7,805 nt of DNA from Rhodobacteraceae bacterium UBA2776 (GTDB lineage: Bacteria; Pseudomonadota; Alphaproteobacteria; Rhodobacterales; Rhodobacteraceae). Shown here one piece after another: positions 1-6,076 of this stretch. Both the position numbers and the translations under genes were made by a program. Below the pieces are notes generated by a model that saw only the letters and a program-made list of their open reading frames with translations, had not been told where the DNA came from and made no database searches. The first letter of the stretch is position 1. Each line of letters starts with the position of its first letter. The stretch lies in assembly GCA_002352425.1 (NCBI GenBank), contig DEIK01000061.1, positions 1 through 7,805 on the forward strand, written 5' to 3'.

Positions 1-45
1 TACACGGATTTGCAATCCGCTGCGTAACCACTCCGCCAACTCGCC
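1..45 (-). tRNA. tRNA-Cys (GCA), 5' part only, cut by the window edge
   Basis: The reverse complement reads from position 45 leftwards as a tRNA 5' half: acceptor strand starting GGCGAGU, a D-arm with AGUGGUUA, and an anticodon arm with stem GCGGA/UCCGU around the loop UUGCAAA. The anticodon GCA (bases 11-13) decodes cysteine codons. The first stem pair is G-U. The variable loop, T arm and 3' acceptor strand lie beyond base 1, so the gene is truncated by the window and not broken in the genome as far as can be seen. A plausible promoter lies just upstream at 59-86. The gene is divergent from the methyltransferase gene at 174. Confidence 0.93.
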
Positions 46-58
46 GAAGCCAAGGGTC

Positions 59-86
59 GTCTAACCCATGCCATTTCGTCGCGCAA
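59..86 (-). promoter_or_regulatory. candidate sigma70 promoter of the tRNA-Cys gene
   Basis: On the minus strand, TTGCGC (86-81) is followed after 16 bases by TTAGAC (64-59). The GC-containing stretch GACCC comes next, and the tRNA 5' end is 14 bases from the -10 box. Spacing and position suit a short tRNA leader, and a GC-rich discriminator is usual for stringently controlled stable-RNA promoters. This is assigned by eye from hexamers only. Confidence 0.45.
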
Positions 87-110
87 GCAGGATTGTTGGT
101 CGTTGACGTA

Positions 111-139
111 TTGCTGTGGCCGCGGTTCTGTGGCAAAAT
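111..139 (+). promoter_or_regulatory. weak candidate promoter for the methyltransferase-tolC genes
   Basis: TTGCTG (111-116), a 17-base spacer and CAAAAT (134-139) would place a transcription start near 146, about 28 bases before the ATG at 174. Both hexamers match consensus only partly, and TTGACG at 103-108 is a competing -35. The call rests mainly on position in the divergent gap. Confidence 0.25.
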
Positions 140-173
140 CATTTCAAGCTAACTAAACGAACGGGTTTACGCG

Positions 174-827
174 ATGAGCGATTTCACAACACGCCGCACA
201 ATGATGGTTGATACACAGGTCCGTCCACAGGATGTGACCAAGTTTACAGTGCTTGAAGCCATGCTGCATGTGCCGCGCGAATCCTACGTGCCCGATGCTT
301 TGCGTGAAGCGGCCTATATCAGTGAAAACCTGTCGCTGGGCGCGTCGCGCGTCATGTTGGAGCCACGCACATTCGCCAAATTGCTGGATGCGTTGGATAT
401 TGATTCGCATGAGGTGGTTTTGGATGTCGGTTGTGGCCTGGGCTATTCTACGGCCGTGATTGCACGTCTGGCCGACGCGGTGGTGGCCGTTGAGGAAGAC
501 GCGGACATGGCCAAAGAGGCGCAGACCTTGTTGTCCGGTAATGGTGTCGACAATGCCGCTGTGATCGAAGCTGTTTTGGCAGAAGGGGCTGCAAAGCACG
601 GCCCATATGATGTGATCGTTCTGGAGGGTGCTGCGGAACATGTTCCAGCCGCCATTTTGGACCAACTCAAAGAAGGGGGCCGGATCGGTTGTCTTTTTGC
701 GGAAAATGCGCTGGGCGTGGCACGGGTTGGCTATAAAATTGATGGCGACGTGACGTGGCGCTATGATTTCAATGCCAGCGCACCTGTTTTGAACGGGTTT
801 GAACAACCGGCGTCGTTTGCTTTATGA
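174..827 (+). CDS. protein-L-isoaspartate O-methyltransferase family protein (SAM-dependent)
   Basis: The 217-residue protein has the Rossmann fold of class I methyltransferases. Motif I is VVLDVGCGLGYST at residues 81-93, the SAM-binding loop. The following acidic strand end is VVAVEED at 103-109, and YDVIVLEGA at 145-153 sits where post-motif I/motif II lies. The N-terminal VPRESYVPDALREAAY (33-48) is the typical lead-in of the PCMT family, which methylates isoaspartyl residues in damaged proteins. However, the family's catalytic ISQP segment before motif I is here VMLEPRTFAK (60-69), with Leu and Glu in place of Ser and Gln, so true repair activity is doubtful. No good Shine-Dalgarno sequence precedes ATG 174; the start is chosen by family fit. 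The stop overlaps ATG 824 of the tolC open frame as ATGA. Cytosolic, and probably cotranscribed with tolC. Confidence 0.85.
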   Translation: MSDFTTRRTMMVDTQVRPQDVTKFTVLEAMLHVPRESYVPDALREAAYISENLSLGASRVMLEPRTFAKLLDALDIDSHEVVLDVGCGLGYSTAVIARLADAVVAVEEDADMAKEAQTLLSGNGVDNAAVIEAVLAEGAAKHGPYDVIVLEGAAEHVPAAILDQLKEGGRIGCLFAENALGVARVGYKIDGDVTWRYDFNASAPVLNGFEQPASFAL

Positions 828-886
828 GCCAGGCGCAAATATCGGGCCGGCGCAGGTCGCCGACGTATAGTGGAAAAGGGTTAAAT

Positions 887-2263
887 GTGGGCAGCAGTAT
901 GAAAGCATTTTTGATTGTGGCGGTTGCGACTATTTCGATCGCAATGTCAGGGGGCGCAAAGGCGGAAACCCTGACCGATACGCTGATCAAGGCGTATAAG
1001 CATTCAGGTCTGTTGGATCAAAACCGCGCTGTTCTGCGGGCCGCCGATGAGGATGTCGCGCAAGCGGTCGCAACTCTGCGCCCTGTGATCGGCTACTTCG
1101 CCACGGCGACCGCGTCCAGCAGTCCTTCGCCAGTAGGACTTAAGAATGGCCATCTGACCGGGAACTTCGGTGTTTCGGCCAGCCTGCTGCTGTATGATGG
1201 CGGTGGGTCCCGGTTGGCGTTGGATGGCAAGAAAGAAGATGTGTTGGCGGTACGCCAAGCGTTGCTCAGCATTGAGCAAAGGGTCCTGCTGCGGGCCGTT
1301 ACCGCCTATATGAACGTGCGCCGTGACAATGAATTTGTCGCGCTGCGCCGCAACAACGTGCGGGTAATCGGCGAGCAATTGCGCGCCGCCAAGGACCGGT
1401 TTGAGGTTGGCGAAGTGACCCGCACCGATGTGTCACTGGCCGAATCGCGATTGGCGCTTGCGCGTGCCAATAAGGCGGTTGCGGATGGTAATCTGGCGCG
1501 GTCTCGAGAGGAATACCGAGCAGCGGTTGGCACATATCCAAAATCCTTGCAGGCACCGCCGAAAGCGCCGGCCACTGCAAGATCATTGGAGGCGGCTCGT
1601 GCGGTTGCCTACACAACGCATCCCTCGATGAAAAAGGCCCAACACGAGATTGCTTCAACCGAGATTGGTGTGCTGCGTGCGGAAGCCCTCATGCGGCCCA
1701 AATTGTCGGCGGTTGGCAGAATGTCTGTAGACCAAACAGGTAAAGATGTGTCGTCGGTTGGATTGGATTTGAGCGGGCCTATTTATCAGGGCGGCAAGCT
1801 GAGTTCGGTGTATCGTCAGTCGATGGCGCGCCGTGATGCAAGCCGGGCTGGCCTGCATATCACCCGTCATGAAGTGGCCCAAGAGGTTGGCAATGCTTGG
1901 GCGTTGCTGAATGTATCACGCGCCACTTTGGCCGCCAGCAACCGCCAGATTAGCGCGGCGCGTGTTGCGTTTCGCGGTGTGAAAGAAGAAGCAACATTGG
2001 GTGCGCGCACCACGCTTGATGTGTTGGATGCCGAGCAAGAATTGCTGGATGCACAAGCCAACCGTATTTCGTCGGTAACCGATCAGTATGTTGCGACTTA
2101 TACGTTGCTATCGTCGATGGGTTTGTTGACGGTTGAGCATCTTAAATTGGGTGTCCGGACCTATGATCCGACTGCCTATTATAACGCGGTGCGCAACGCG
2201 CCAGCGCACAGTACGCAGGGCAAAAGCCTGGATCGCGTTCTGCGGGCGTTAGGAAAAGATTAG
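887..2263 (+). CDS. tolC: TolC family outer-membrane efflux protein
   Basis: TolC-type proteins form trimeric outer-membrane channel-tunnels for type I secretion and RND/MFS/ABC efflux. From GTG 887 the product has 458 residues, normal for the family. A signal peptide spans residues 1-26 (Lys at 6, hydrophobic core, AKA before the predicted cut). Two OEP repeats follow. The first carries LLLYDGGGSR and FEVGEVTRTDVSLAESRLALA (about 172-192), the second DLSGPIYQGGKLS and GARTTLDVLDAEQELLDAQ (about 372-390), the paired helical signatures of the family. Start choice: the frame is open from ATG 824, which overlaps the upstream stop, but the 21 residues before 887 look non-coding and would bury the signal peptide. 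GGAAAAGGG (872-880) lies 6 bases before GTG 887. ATG 899 also fits the signal peptide but has a poorer ribosome site. Its substrates are not shown by the sequence. Confidence 0.93.
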   Translation: MGSSMKAFLIVAVATISIAMSGGAKAETLTDTLIKAYKHSGLLDQNRAVLRAADEDVAQAVATLRPVIGYFATATASSSPSPVGLKNGHLTGNFGVSASLLLYDGGGSRLALDGKKEDVLAVRQALLSIEQRVLLRAVTAYMNVRRDNEFVALRRNNVRVIGEQLRAAKDRFEVGEVTRTDVSLAESRLALARANKAVADGNLARSREEYRAAVGTYPKSLQAPPKAPATARSLEAARAVAYTTHPSMKKAQHEIASTEIGVLRAEALMRPKLSAVGRMSVDQTGKDVSSVGLDLSGPIYQGGKLSSVYRQSMARRDASRAGLHITRHEVAQEVGNAWALLNVSRATLAASNRQISAARVAFRGVKEEATLGARTTLDVLDAEQELLDAQANRISSVTDQYVATYTLLSSMGLLTVEHLKLGVRTYDPTAYYNAVRNAPAHSTQGKSLDRVLRALGKD

Positions 2264-2278
2264 AATTAATCCTTTATG

Positions 2279-2307
2279 TTGTGCGATGCGAGCCTTGGCG
2301 CTATTGT
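2279..2307 (+). promoter_or_regulatory. weak candidate promoter for the PopZ-like gene
   Basis: In the 71-bp gap after tolC, TTGTGC (2279-2284), a 17-base spacer and TATTGT (2302-2307) would start a transcript near 2314, about 20 bases before ATG 2335. The hexamers are only half matches. No terminator is visible after tolC, so readthrough from tolC is equally likely. Confidence 0.22.
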
Positions 2308-2334
2308 TGAGGTGAGGCTAAATCGGGAATCCAA

Positions 2335-3159
2335 ATGTCAGAACCTGTATCCACTGCGGAAATCGAGGATGTGCTTTCGTCCATCCGGCGGCTTGTGTCC
2401 AATGATGTCGAGGCTGCGAAAGAAAATGCAAACTCTGAGGCCGCAGAGGCGGCGCCTGCGGGCAAGCTGATTCTAACGGCTGATTTCCGGGTGGCGGAGT
2501 CACGGGATAAGGCGCCTGATGATACGGCTGAGGAAGATGCGCAAGCGGATGCTGCAGGTGTCGCAGAAGATACTGAGCAAAACACCAGCGAAGATTCGCC
2601 TTTGGAATTTCACCACAATGAACCTGTGTCGCAAGCGGACGCCGAGTTTGAGGCGCATGTTGATGCGCAAGTCGATATGGAGCCTGTGTCAGAAGGTGTA
2701 AGCAGCGAGGTTTTTTCAGATGTGGTAGAGGATGGCAAAACCTCACAGCTGGAAGACACTATTGCCGAGCTTGAGGCTGCGATTGGTCAGCAAGATGGCG
2801 ATTGGGAGCCGGATGGCAGTGATTTCGAAGAAGACGCGGACGCCGAAGAAATGATGTCGGAGCCGGTTCAAGACTGGATTGATGGCACAGCCCAAGAAGT
2901 TGAAGAGATGCCCGTTGAGGCGGAAACTGAAACGGACACTGTGGCCGACAGCGCAACTGAGGCCACAGCTGACAAAGGTGACAGGGATCTGTTTGGCGAT
3001 GATGATGCTGTGATCGACGAAGAAACCTTGCGTGATATGGTCAGCGATATTGTGCGTCAGGAATTGCAGGGCGCATTGGGTGAAAGGATCACCCGAAACG
3101 TGCGCAAATTGGTGCGCCGCGAAATCAATCGTGTGCTGGCCTCGCAAGAGTTCGATTGA
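2335..3159 (+). CDS. popZ: PopZ-like polar organizing protein (DUF2497 type), long acidic linker
   Basis: In Caulobacter PopZ forms a polar condensate that anchors chromosome origins through ParB and recruits cell-cycle regulators. The 274-residue product shows the same three-part plan. Residues 9-24 (EIEDVLSSIRRLVSND) match the PopZ partner-binding helix, which I recall as MEEILASIRRIISED. Residues about 30-220 form a low-complexity linker very rich in Glu, Asp and Ala and poor in Pro. Residues 231-268 begin TLRDMVSDIVRQEL and end RNVRKLVRREINRVL, following the spacing of the PopZ oligomerisation helices (TLEDVVRELLRPLL..., ending EVQRI). No signal peptide or membrane segment is present. Oddities are the linker, much longer than the roughly 80 residues I recall for Caulobacter, and a basic instead of acidic last helix. 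ATG 2335 is preceded by a weak GGGA. The gene lies directly after tolC, as I recall for Caulobacter popZ. Function is inferred from architecture. Confidence 0.75.
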   Translation: MSEPVSTAEIEDVLSSIRRLVSNDVEAAKENANSEAAEAAPAGKLILTADFRVAESRDKAPDDTAEEDAQADAAGVAEDTEQNTSEDSPLEFHHNEPVSQADAEFEAHVDAQVDMEPVSEGVSSEVFSDVVEDGKTSQLEDTIAELEAAIGQQDGDWEPDGSDFEEDADAEEMMSEPVQDWIDGTAQEVEEMPVEAETETDTVADSATEATADKGDRDLFGDDDAVIDEETLRDMVSDIVRQELQGALGERITRNVRKLVRREINRVLASQEFD

Positions 3160-3177
3160 AAAGACCAGCCGCTTATC

Positions 3178-3195
3178 AAGCCTTTCGGCTTTCTT
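3178..3195 (+). terminator. weak intrinsic terminator after the PopZ-like gene
   Basis: AAGCC (3178-3182), loop TTTC and GGCTT (3187-3191) form a 5-bp hairpin followed by the T-rich TCTTC, 18 bases after the stop codon. The stem is short and the T tract interrupted, so termination may be partial. It lies in the convergent gap before the end of cobQ. Confidence 0.4.
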
Positions 3196-3212
3196 CGCTC
3201 GGCGCGGATGGC

Positions 3213-3235
3213 AAAGAACGCCCGAAGAGGGGGCG
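3213..3235 (-). terminator. candidate intrinsic terminator of cobQ
   Basis: On the minus strand, CGCCC (3235-3231) and GGGCG (3223-3219) pair around a 7-base loop. The T-rich TTCTTT (3218-3213) follows, 12 bases after the cobQ stop. The stem is 5 GC-rich base pairs and the tail is short. It does not overlap the hairpin at 3178-3195, so each converging gene seems to have its own terminator. Confidence 0.45.
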
Positions 3236-3246
3236 GAGAGCCGCGC

Positions 3247-4692
3247 TTAGCCCGCGATTTCTAGCAATGCATCCAAATCCAGATGGTGTTCCAGATGGTC
3301 CGCCAGCGCATCCAGCGTCGCCTCAACGTTTGCATCATAAGACGCCGTTCCTGCCGCCCCGCCCAACCTCGATAAATACGCGGCCCGAAACCCGTCCGAG
3401 GTAAACAGCCCGTGCATATAGCAGCCCATCACGCGCCCATCCACGCTGGCTGCCCCATCTTGCCGCCCGCCAAGGTCAAGCCAGGCACGGTCGCAGTCCG
3501 CACCATGCGTGCTGCCAATATGGATTTCATATCCGCGAACAGGATCGCCCGTCGGCAGGTAGGTGGCGTCGCTTAACTCAACCCGTTTTTGCGATGACAT
3601 ATCAGTCACCACATCCAGCAATCCCAGTCCTTCAAATTGGCCCGCATGCCCCTCGATGCCATCAATGTCATTGATCTGCTTTCCCAGCATTTGATAACCG
3701 CCACACAGACCTAAAACATGCCCGCCGCGCCGCACATGCGCGGCAAGGTCAATGTCCCAGCCTTGCTTACGGAAATAGGCTAGGTCAGCGATGGTGGACT
3801 TGGTCCCAGGGATCAGGATGAGATCAGCATCGCCCGGCAAAGGGCGCCGCGCGTCGATGATTTCGACGCTGATATCAGGTTCTGCCGCCAGCGGGTCCAG
3901 GTCGTCAAAGTTGGCGATCCGCGACAGGCGCGGCACCGCTACCTTGAATGCGCCGCCTTGCCGTGAGGCAATGTCCATCACGTCCTCGGCGGGCAATTTC
4001 CAGGCATCTGCAAACCACGGCAACACGCCAATGTTGGCCCATCCCGTGCGATTGGCAATCTCTGTGGCACCATCGTCAAACAGGCTGACGTCTCCGCGAA
4101 ACTTGTTGATGATAAATCCCTTGATCCGGGCGCGGTCCGCGTCGTTTAGCACCACATGGCTGCCGACCAGTTGCGCAATCACGCCGCCCCGATCAATGTC
4201 ACCGACCAGCACTACAGGCACGTCAGCGGCCTGTGCAAAGCCCATGTTGGCAATGTCACCTTCGCGCAAGTTAATTTCGGCCGGGCTGCCCGCGCCCTCG
4301 ATAAGAACCAAATCCGCTTCGGTTGATAAGCGTTCAAAGCTTTCCAAAACGGCGGGCATCAGGTCGGCTTTCATCGCGGTATATTCCCGCGCTTTCACCG
4401 TCGCAACGCGTTGCCCTTGTACCACTACCTGTGCGCCAATATCGCTTTCGGGCTTGAGTAAGACGGGGTTCATATCGGTCGTTGGATCGACCATCGCGGC
4501 ACGAGCCTGTAAAGCCTGCGCGCGGCCAATTTCGCCCCCATCCACTGTGACTGCGGCATTGTTTGACATGTTCTGTGGCTTGAACGGACGCACTTTTAGG
4601 CCGCGCCGGACATAGGCACGGGCCAGCCCTGCGACCAGCATCGATTTGCCAACATTGGAGCCAGCGCCTTGGATCATTAGTGACTTTGTCAT
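3247..4692 (-). CDS. cobQ: cobyric acid synthase (glutamine-hydrolysing)
   Basis: CobQ amidates adenosylcobyrinic acid a,c-diamide at positions b, d, e and g, using ATP and glutamine, to give adenosylcobyric acid in cobalamin synthesis. The 481-residue protein has the full two-domain layout. The N-terminal dethiobiotin-synthase-like ATPase domain carries the P-loop variant GAGSNVGKS at 9-17, KPQNMSNN at 38-45, LIEGAGSPAEINL at 130-142 and VGDIDRGG at 163-170. The C-terminal class I glutamine amidotransferase domain has LIPGTKST at 293-300, the nucleophile Cys330 in GLCGGYQMLG, and His427 in YMHGLF. Nothing essential appears missing. GGGGAT lies 8 bases before the ATG. It stands alone: no other cobalamin gene is in the window, and the short upstream gap has no B12 riboswitch. 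It converges on the PopZ-like gene. Confidence 0.97.
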   Translation of the reverse strand: MTKSLMIQGAGSNVGKSMLVAGLARAYVRRGLKVRPFKPQNMSNNAAVTVDGGEIGRAQALQARAAMVDPTTDMNPVLLKPESDIGAQVVVQGQRVATVKAREYTAMKADLMPAVLESFERLSTEADLVLIEGAGSPAEINLREGDIANMGFAQAADVPVVLVGDIDRGGVIAQLVGSHVVLNDADRARIKGFIINKFRGDVSLFDDGATEIANRTGWANIGVLPWFADAWKLPAEDVMDIASRQGGAFKVAVPRLSRIANFDDLDPLAAEPDISVEIIDARRPLPGDADLILIPGTKSTIADLAYFRKQGWDIDLAAHVRRGGHVLGLCGGYQMLGKQINDIDGIEGHAGQFEGLGLLDVVTDMSSQKRVELSDATYLPTGDPVRGYEIHIGSTHGADCDRAWLDLGGRQDGAASVDGRVMGCYMHGLFTSDGFRAAYLSRLGGAAGTASYDANVEATLDALADHLEHHLDLDALLEIAG

Positions 4693-4762
4693 GCCCCGTT
4701 ATCCCCATGCCGGTGCCAAGAAACAACCCATATTGAGTTAGGTCGCCGTGCCCGTCGGCAAT

Positions 4763-4787
4763 AAAAAACGCGCCCCGAAAGGCGCGT
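4763..4787 (-). terminator. strong rho-independent terminator of the small conserved gene
   Basis: Read on the minus strand, ACGCGCC (4787-4781), a 6-base loop and GGCGCGT (4774-4768) make a perfect 7-bp GC-rich stem followed by TTTTT (4767-4763). It lies about 30 bases past the stop of the gene at 4817-5128 and separates it from cobQ, so the two are not one operon and cobQ must have its own promoter in 4693-4762. Confidence 0.9.
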
Positions 4788-4816
4788 CATTTGAAACTGT
4801 GATATTGCTCGAAGGT

Positions 4817-5128
4817 CTATGCGGCTTCAGCTTGCTGGCGACGCTCAGATTCTTCGCGCGACAGGGCAACCGAGGTGCGTACACCTTTGCCGACAAATTC
4901 CATCAAGCCTTTGACAACACGCTCGTTTGGGTCGATCCCAGCACAGGACAGAACTTCGCGGCCATCGCGTGAGCGGGCCCAACGTGCGATCTGTTCTGGA
5001 CCGTTGCCGTACTTCTTATCATCGGCAATAGCATCATCCAATGCGGCCAATACAACGGCTGCAAACAACTTGCGCGACCGGTTGCCTTGTTCGTGATTAA
5101 AAGCTGTGCCGTCAACAAAATCTCGCAT
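4817..5128 (-). CDS. small conserved Rhodobacterales protein, DUF6280-like, function unknown
   Basis: This 103-residue soluble protein has no signal peptide and no membrane segment. From memory it closely resembles a small protein very conserved in roseobacters and annotated as DUF6280; no search was run and no function is established. Visible parts are a probable helix KLFAAVVLAALDDAIADD (20-37), KKYGNGPEQIARWARSRDG (38-56), a single Cys in LSCAGIDPNERV (60-71) and a charged tail LSREESERRQQAEAA. The pattern of short helices with Arg/Lys-rich turns would fit a nucleic-acid-binding or adaptor protein, but this is inference. ATG 5128 has a good ribosome site (AGGA six bases upstream). It is transcribed alone, ends at a strong terminator, and is divergent from efp. 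Confidence 0.85.
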   Translation of the reverse strand: MRDFVDGTAFNHEQGNRSRKLFAAVVLAALDDAIADDKKYGNGPEQIARWARSRDGREVLSCAGIDPNERVVKGLMEFVGKGVRTSVALSREESERRQQAEAA

Positions 5129-5265
5129 TACCGTTCCTTTTGCACTTGTTCTTTTGGAGTGACGTTCTGTATGACCTATCTTGACCGATTCGGCTAGGCC
5201 GTTTTTGCATACCTACCATGCATTGGGCGCATGGCTCGCTTTGAAAAACCCTGCATATAGTCGTC

Positions 5266-5294
5266 TTGCCCCCGTGTGATCACCAATATATAGG
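5266..5294 (+). promoter_or_regulatory. candidate efp promoter with an overlapping palindrome
   Basis: TTGCCC (5266-5271), a 17-base spacer and TATAGG (5289-5294) would start a transcript near 5301, about 36 bases before the efp ATG. The -10 lies inside CACCAATATATAGGTG (5281-5296), whose half-sites match at 7 of 8 positions. GTGATCAC (5276-5283) is a further perfect palindrome in the spacer. A repressor site here would block initiation, but no regulator is identified. Confidence 0.45.
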
Positions 5295-5336
5295 TGCTAT
5301 CAGAATTCCTTCAACCTTTTGCGATGGTTTAGTCAT

Positions 5337-5900
5337 ATGCCCAAAATTAACGGAAACGAAATTCGCCCTGGTAACGTTCTGGAGCATAATGACTCGCTTT
5401 GGGTTGCTGTGAAGGTTGGCCATGTGAAACCCGGTAAGGGTGGGGCGTTTGCGCAGGTGGAAATGAAGAACCTGCGTAACGGGTCCAAACTGAACGAACG
5501 GTTCCGCGCGGCTGACAAGGTCGAGCGGGTGCGGCTGGAGCAAAAAGACCAGCAATTCCTGTATGAATCCAACGACATGCTGGTGTTCATGGACATGGAC
5601 ACTTACGAGCAAATGGAATTGCCCGCCGACATTCTGGGCGAGCGCCGCGCGTTTTTGCAGGACGGTATGATGGTGGTGATCGAATACCACGAGGCCGAGG
5701 CGCTGAACGCGACATTGCCACAAAAAGTGACCTGCAAAGTGGTCGAAACCGAGCCTGTGGTGAAGGGGCAAACGGCCGCCAAATCGTTCAAACCCGCCAC
5801 TTTGGAAAACGGAATGAAGGTGATGGTGCCGCCGTTTATCGGGCAGGACGAAGACATCATTGTCGACACGATTTCGATGGAATATTCCGAACGCGCCTAA
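5337..5900 (+). CDS. efp: translation elongation factor P
   Basis: EF-P binds the ribosome between the P and E sites and relieves stalling at consecutive prolines. From ATG 5337 the product has 187 residues, the standard length, starting MPKINGNEIRPGNVL. The N-terminal KOW-like domain holds the loop KPGKGGAF with Lys34 at its tip, the residue that in many bacteria is beta-lysylated by EpmA/EpmB. Two OB-fold domains follow, with NDMLVFMDMDTYEQMELP about 79-96 and the C-terminal GQDEDIIVDTISMEY near the end. The frame stays open upstream from TTG 5319 but family length and the N-terminus fix the start at 5337. No clear Shine-Dalgarno sequence precedes it. It is divergent from the small gene at 4817-5128, and no modification-enzyme gene lies nearby. 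Confidence 0.97.
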   Translation: MPKINGNEIRPGNVLEHNDSLWVAVKVGHVKPGKGGAFAQVEMKNLRNGSKLNERFRAADKVERVRLEQKDQQFLYESNDMLVFMDMDTYEQMELPADILGERRAFLQDGMMVVIEYHEAEALNATLPQKVTCKVVETEPVVKGQTAAKSFKPATLENGMKVMVPPFIGQDEDIIVDTISMEYSERA

Positions 5901-5903
5901 AGG

Positions 5904-5953
5904 GCGGATTGTCGCAGCCCTAATCCCAGCGCACTTTAGCTAAAATAATCCGC
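5904..5953. repeat. inverted repeat with an internal palindrome after efp
   Basis: GCGGATT (5904-5910) is exactly matched by AATCCGC (5947-5953), 36 bases apart. The interval contains the perfect 10-bp palindrome TTTAGCTAAA (5935-5944). AGGGC (5901-5905) and GCCCT (5917-5921) form an alternative short hairpin. No T tract follows, so this is not a classical terminator. It is the only structure seen directly after efp and may mark a weak transcript end or a protein site. Confidence 0.35.
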
Positions 5954-6032
5954 AACATTCCGGACCCCCGTGGGGACGGTGCTGTCAGGATTTGTAAATC
6001 GCACAGTTTGTACACTCTGGAACGATATTTGT

Positions 6033-6053
6033 CCGATTCCATTTCGGGATCGG
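6033..6053 (+). promoter_or_regulatory. leader hairpin or operator before the antitoxin gene
   Basis: CCGATTCC (6033-6040) and GGGATCGG (6046-6053) pair over 8 positions with one G-U, around the loop ATTTC. The structure sits 24 bases before ATG 6077 and ends 11 bases before the ribosome site AAAGGTG (6065-6071). As DNA the arms match at 7 of 8 positions. Phd/YefM antitoxins bind palindromes in their own promoters, so an autoregulatory operator is plausible; a translational leader structure is the alternative. Confidence 0.45.
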
Positions 6054-6076
6054 CTGGATTTGGGAAAGGTGTGATT

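Noticed and set aside
153..806. Long minus-strand open frame of 217 codons opposite the methyltransferase
   Set aside because: It lies almost wholly antisense to a recognised gene and its translation resembles no family; it is a shadow frame.
3791..4615. Long plus-strand open frame of 274 codons opposite cobQ
   Set aside because: It is the antisense shadow of a conserved cobQ and its product has biased, Ser/Arg-rich composition with no recognisable domain.
4693..4762. Possible cobalamin riboswitch before cobQ
   Set aside because: The gap between the cobQ start and the upstream terminator is only about 70 bases, far shorter than a B12 riboswitch, and no B12-box-like segment is seen.
5191..5206. 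CGGC-TAG-GCCG followed by TTTTT as a plus-strand terminator
   Set aside because: The stem is only 4 bp with a 3-base loop, and no plus-strand gene ends upstream of it.
6008..6076. N-terminal extension of the antitoxin from TTG 6008
   Set aside because: The extra 23 residues are unlike the family, the extension would cover the leader hairpin, and ATG 6077 has a proper ribosome site.
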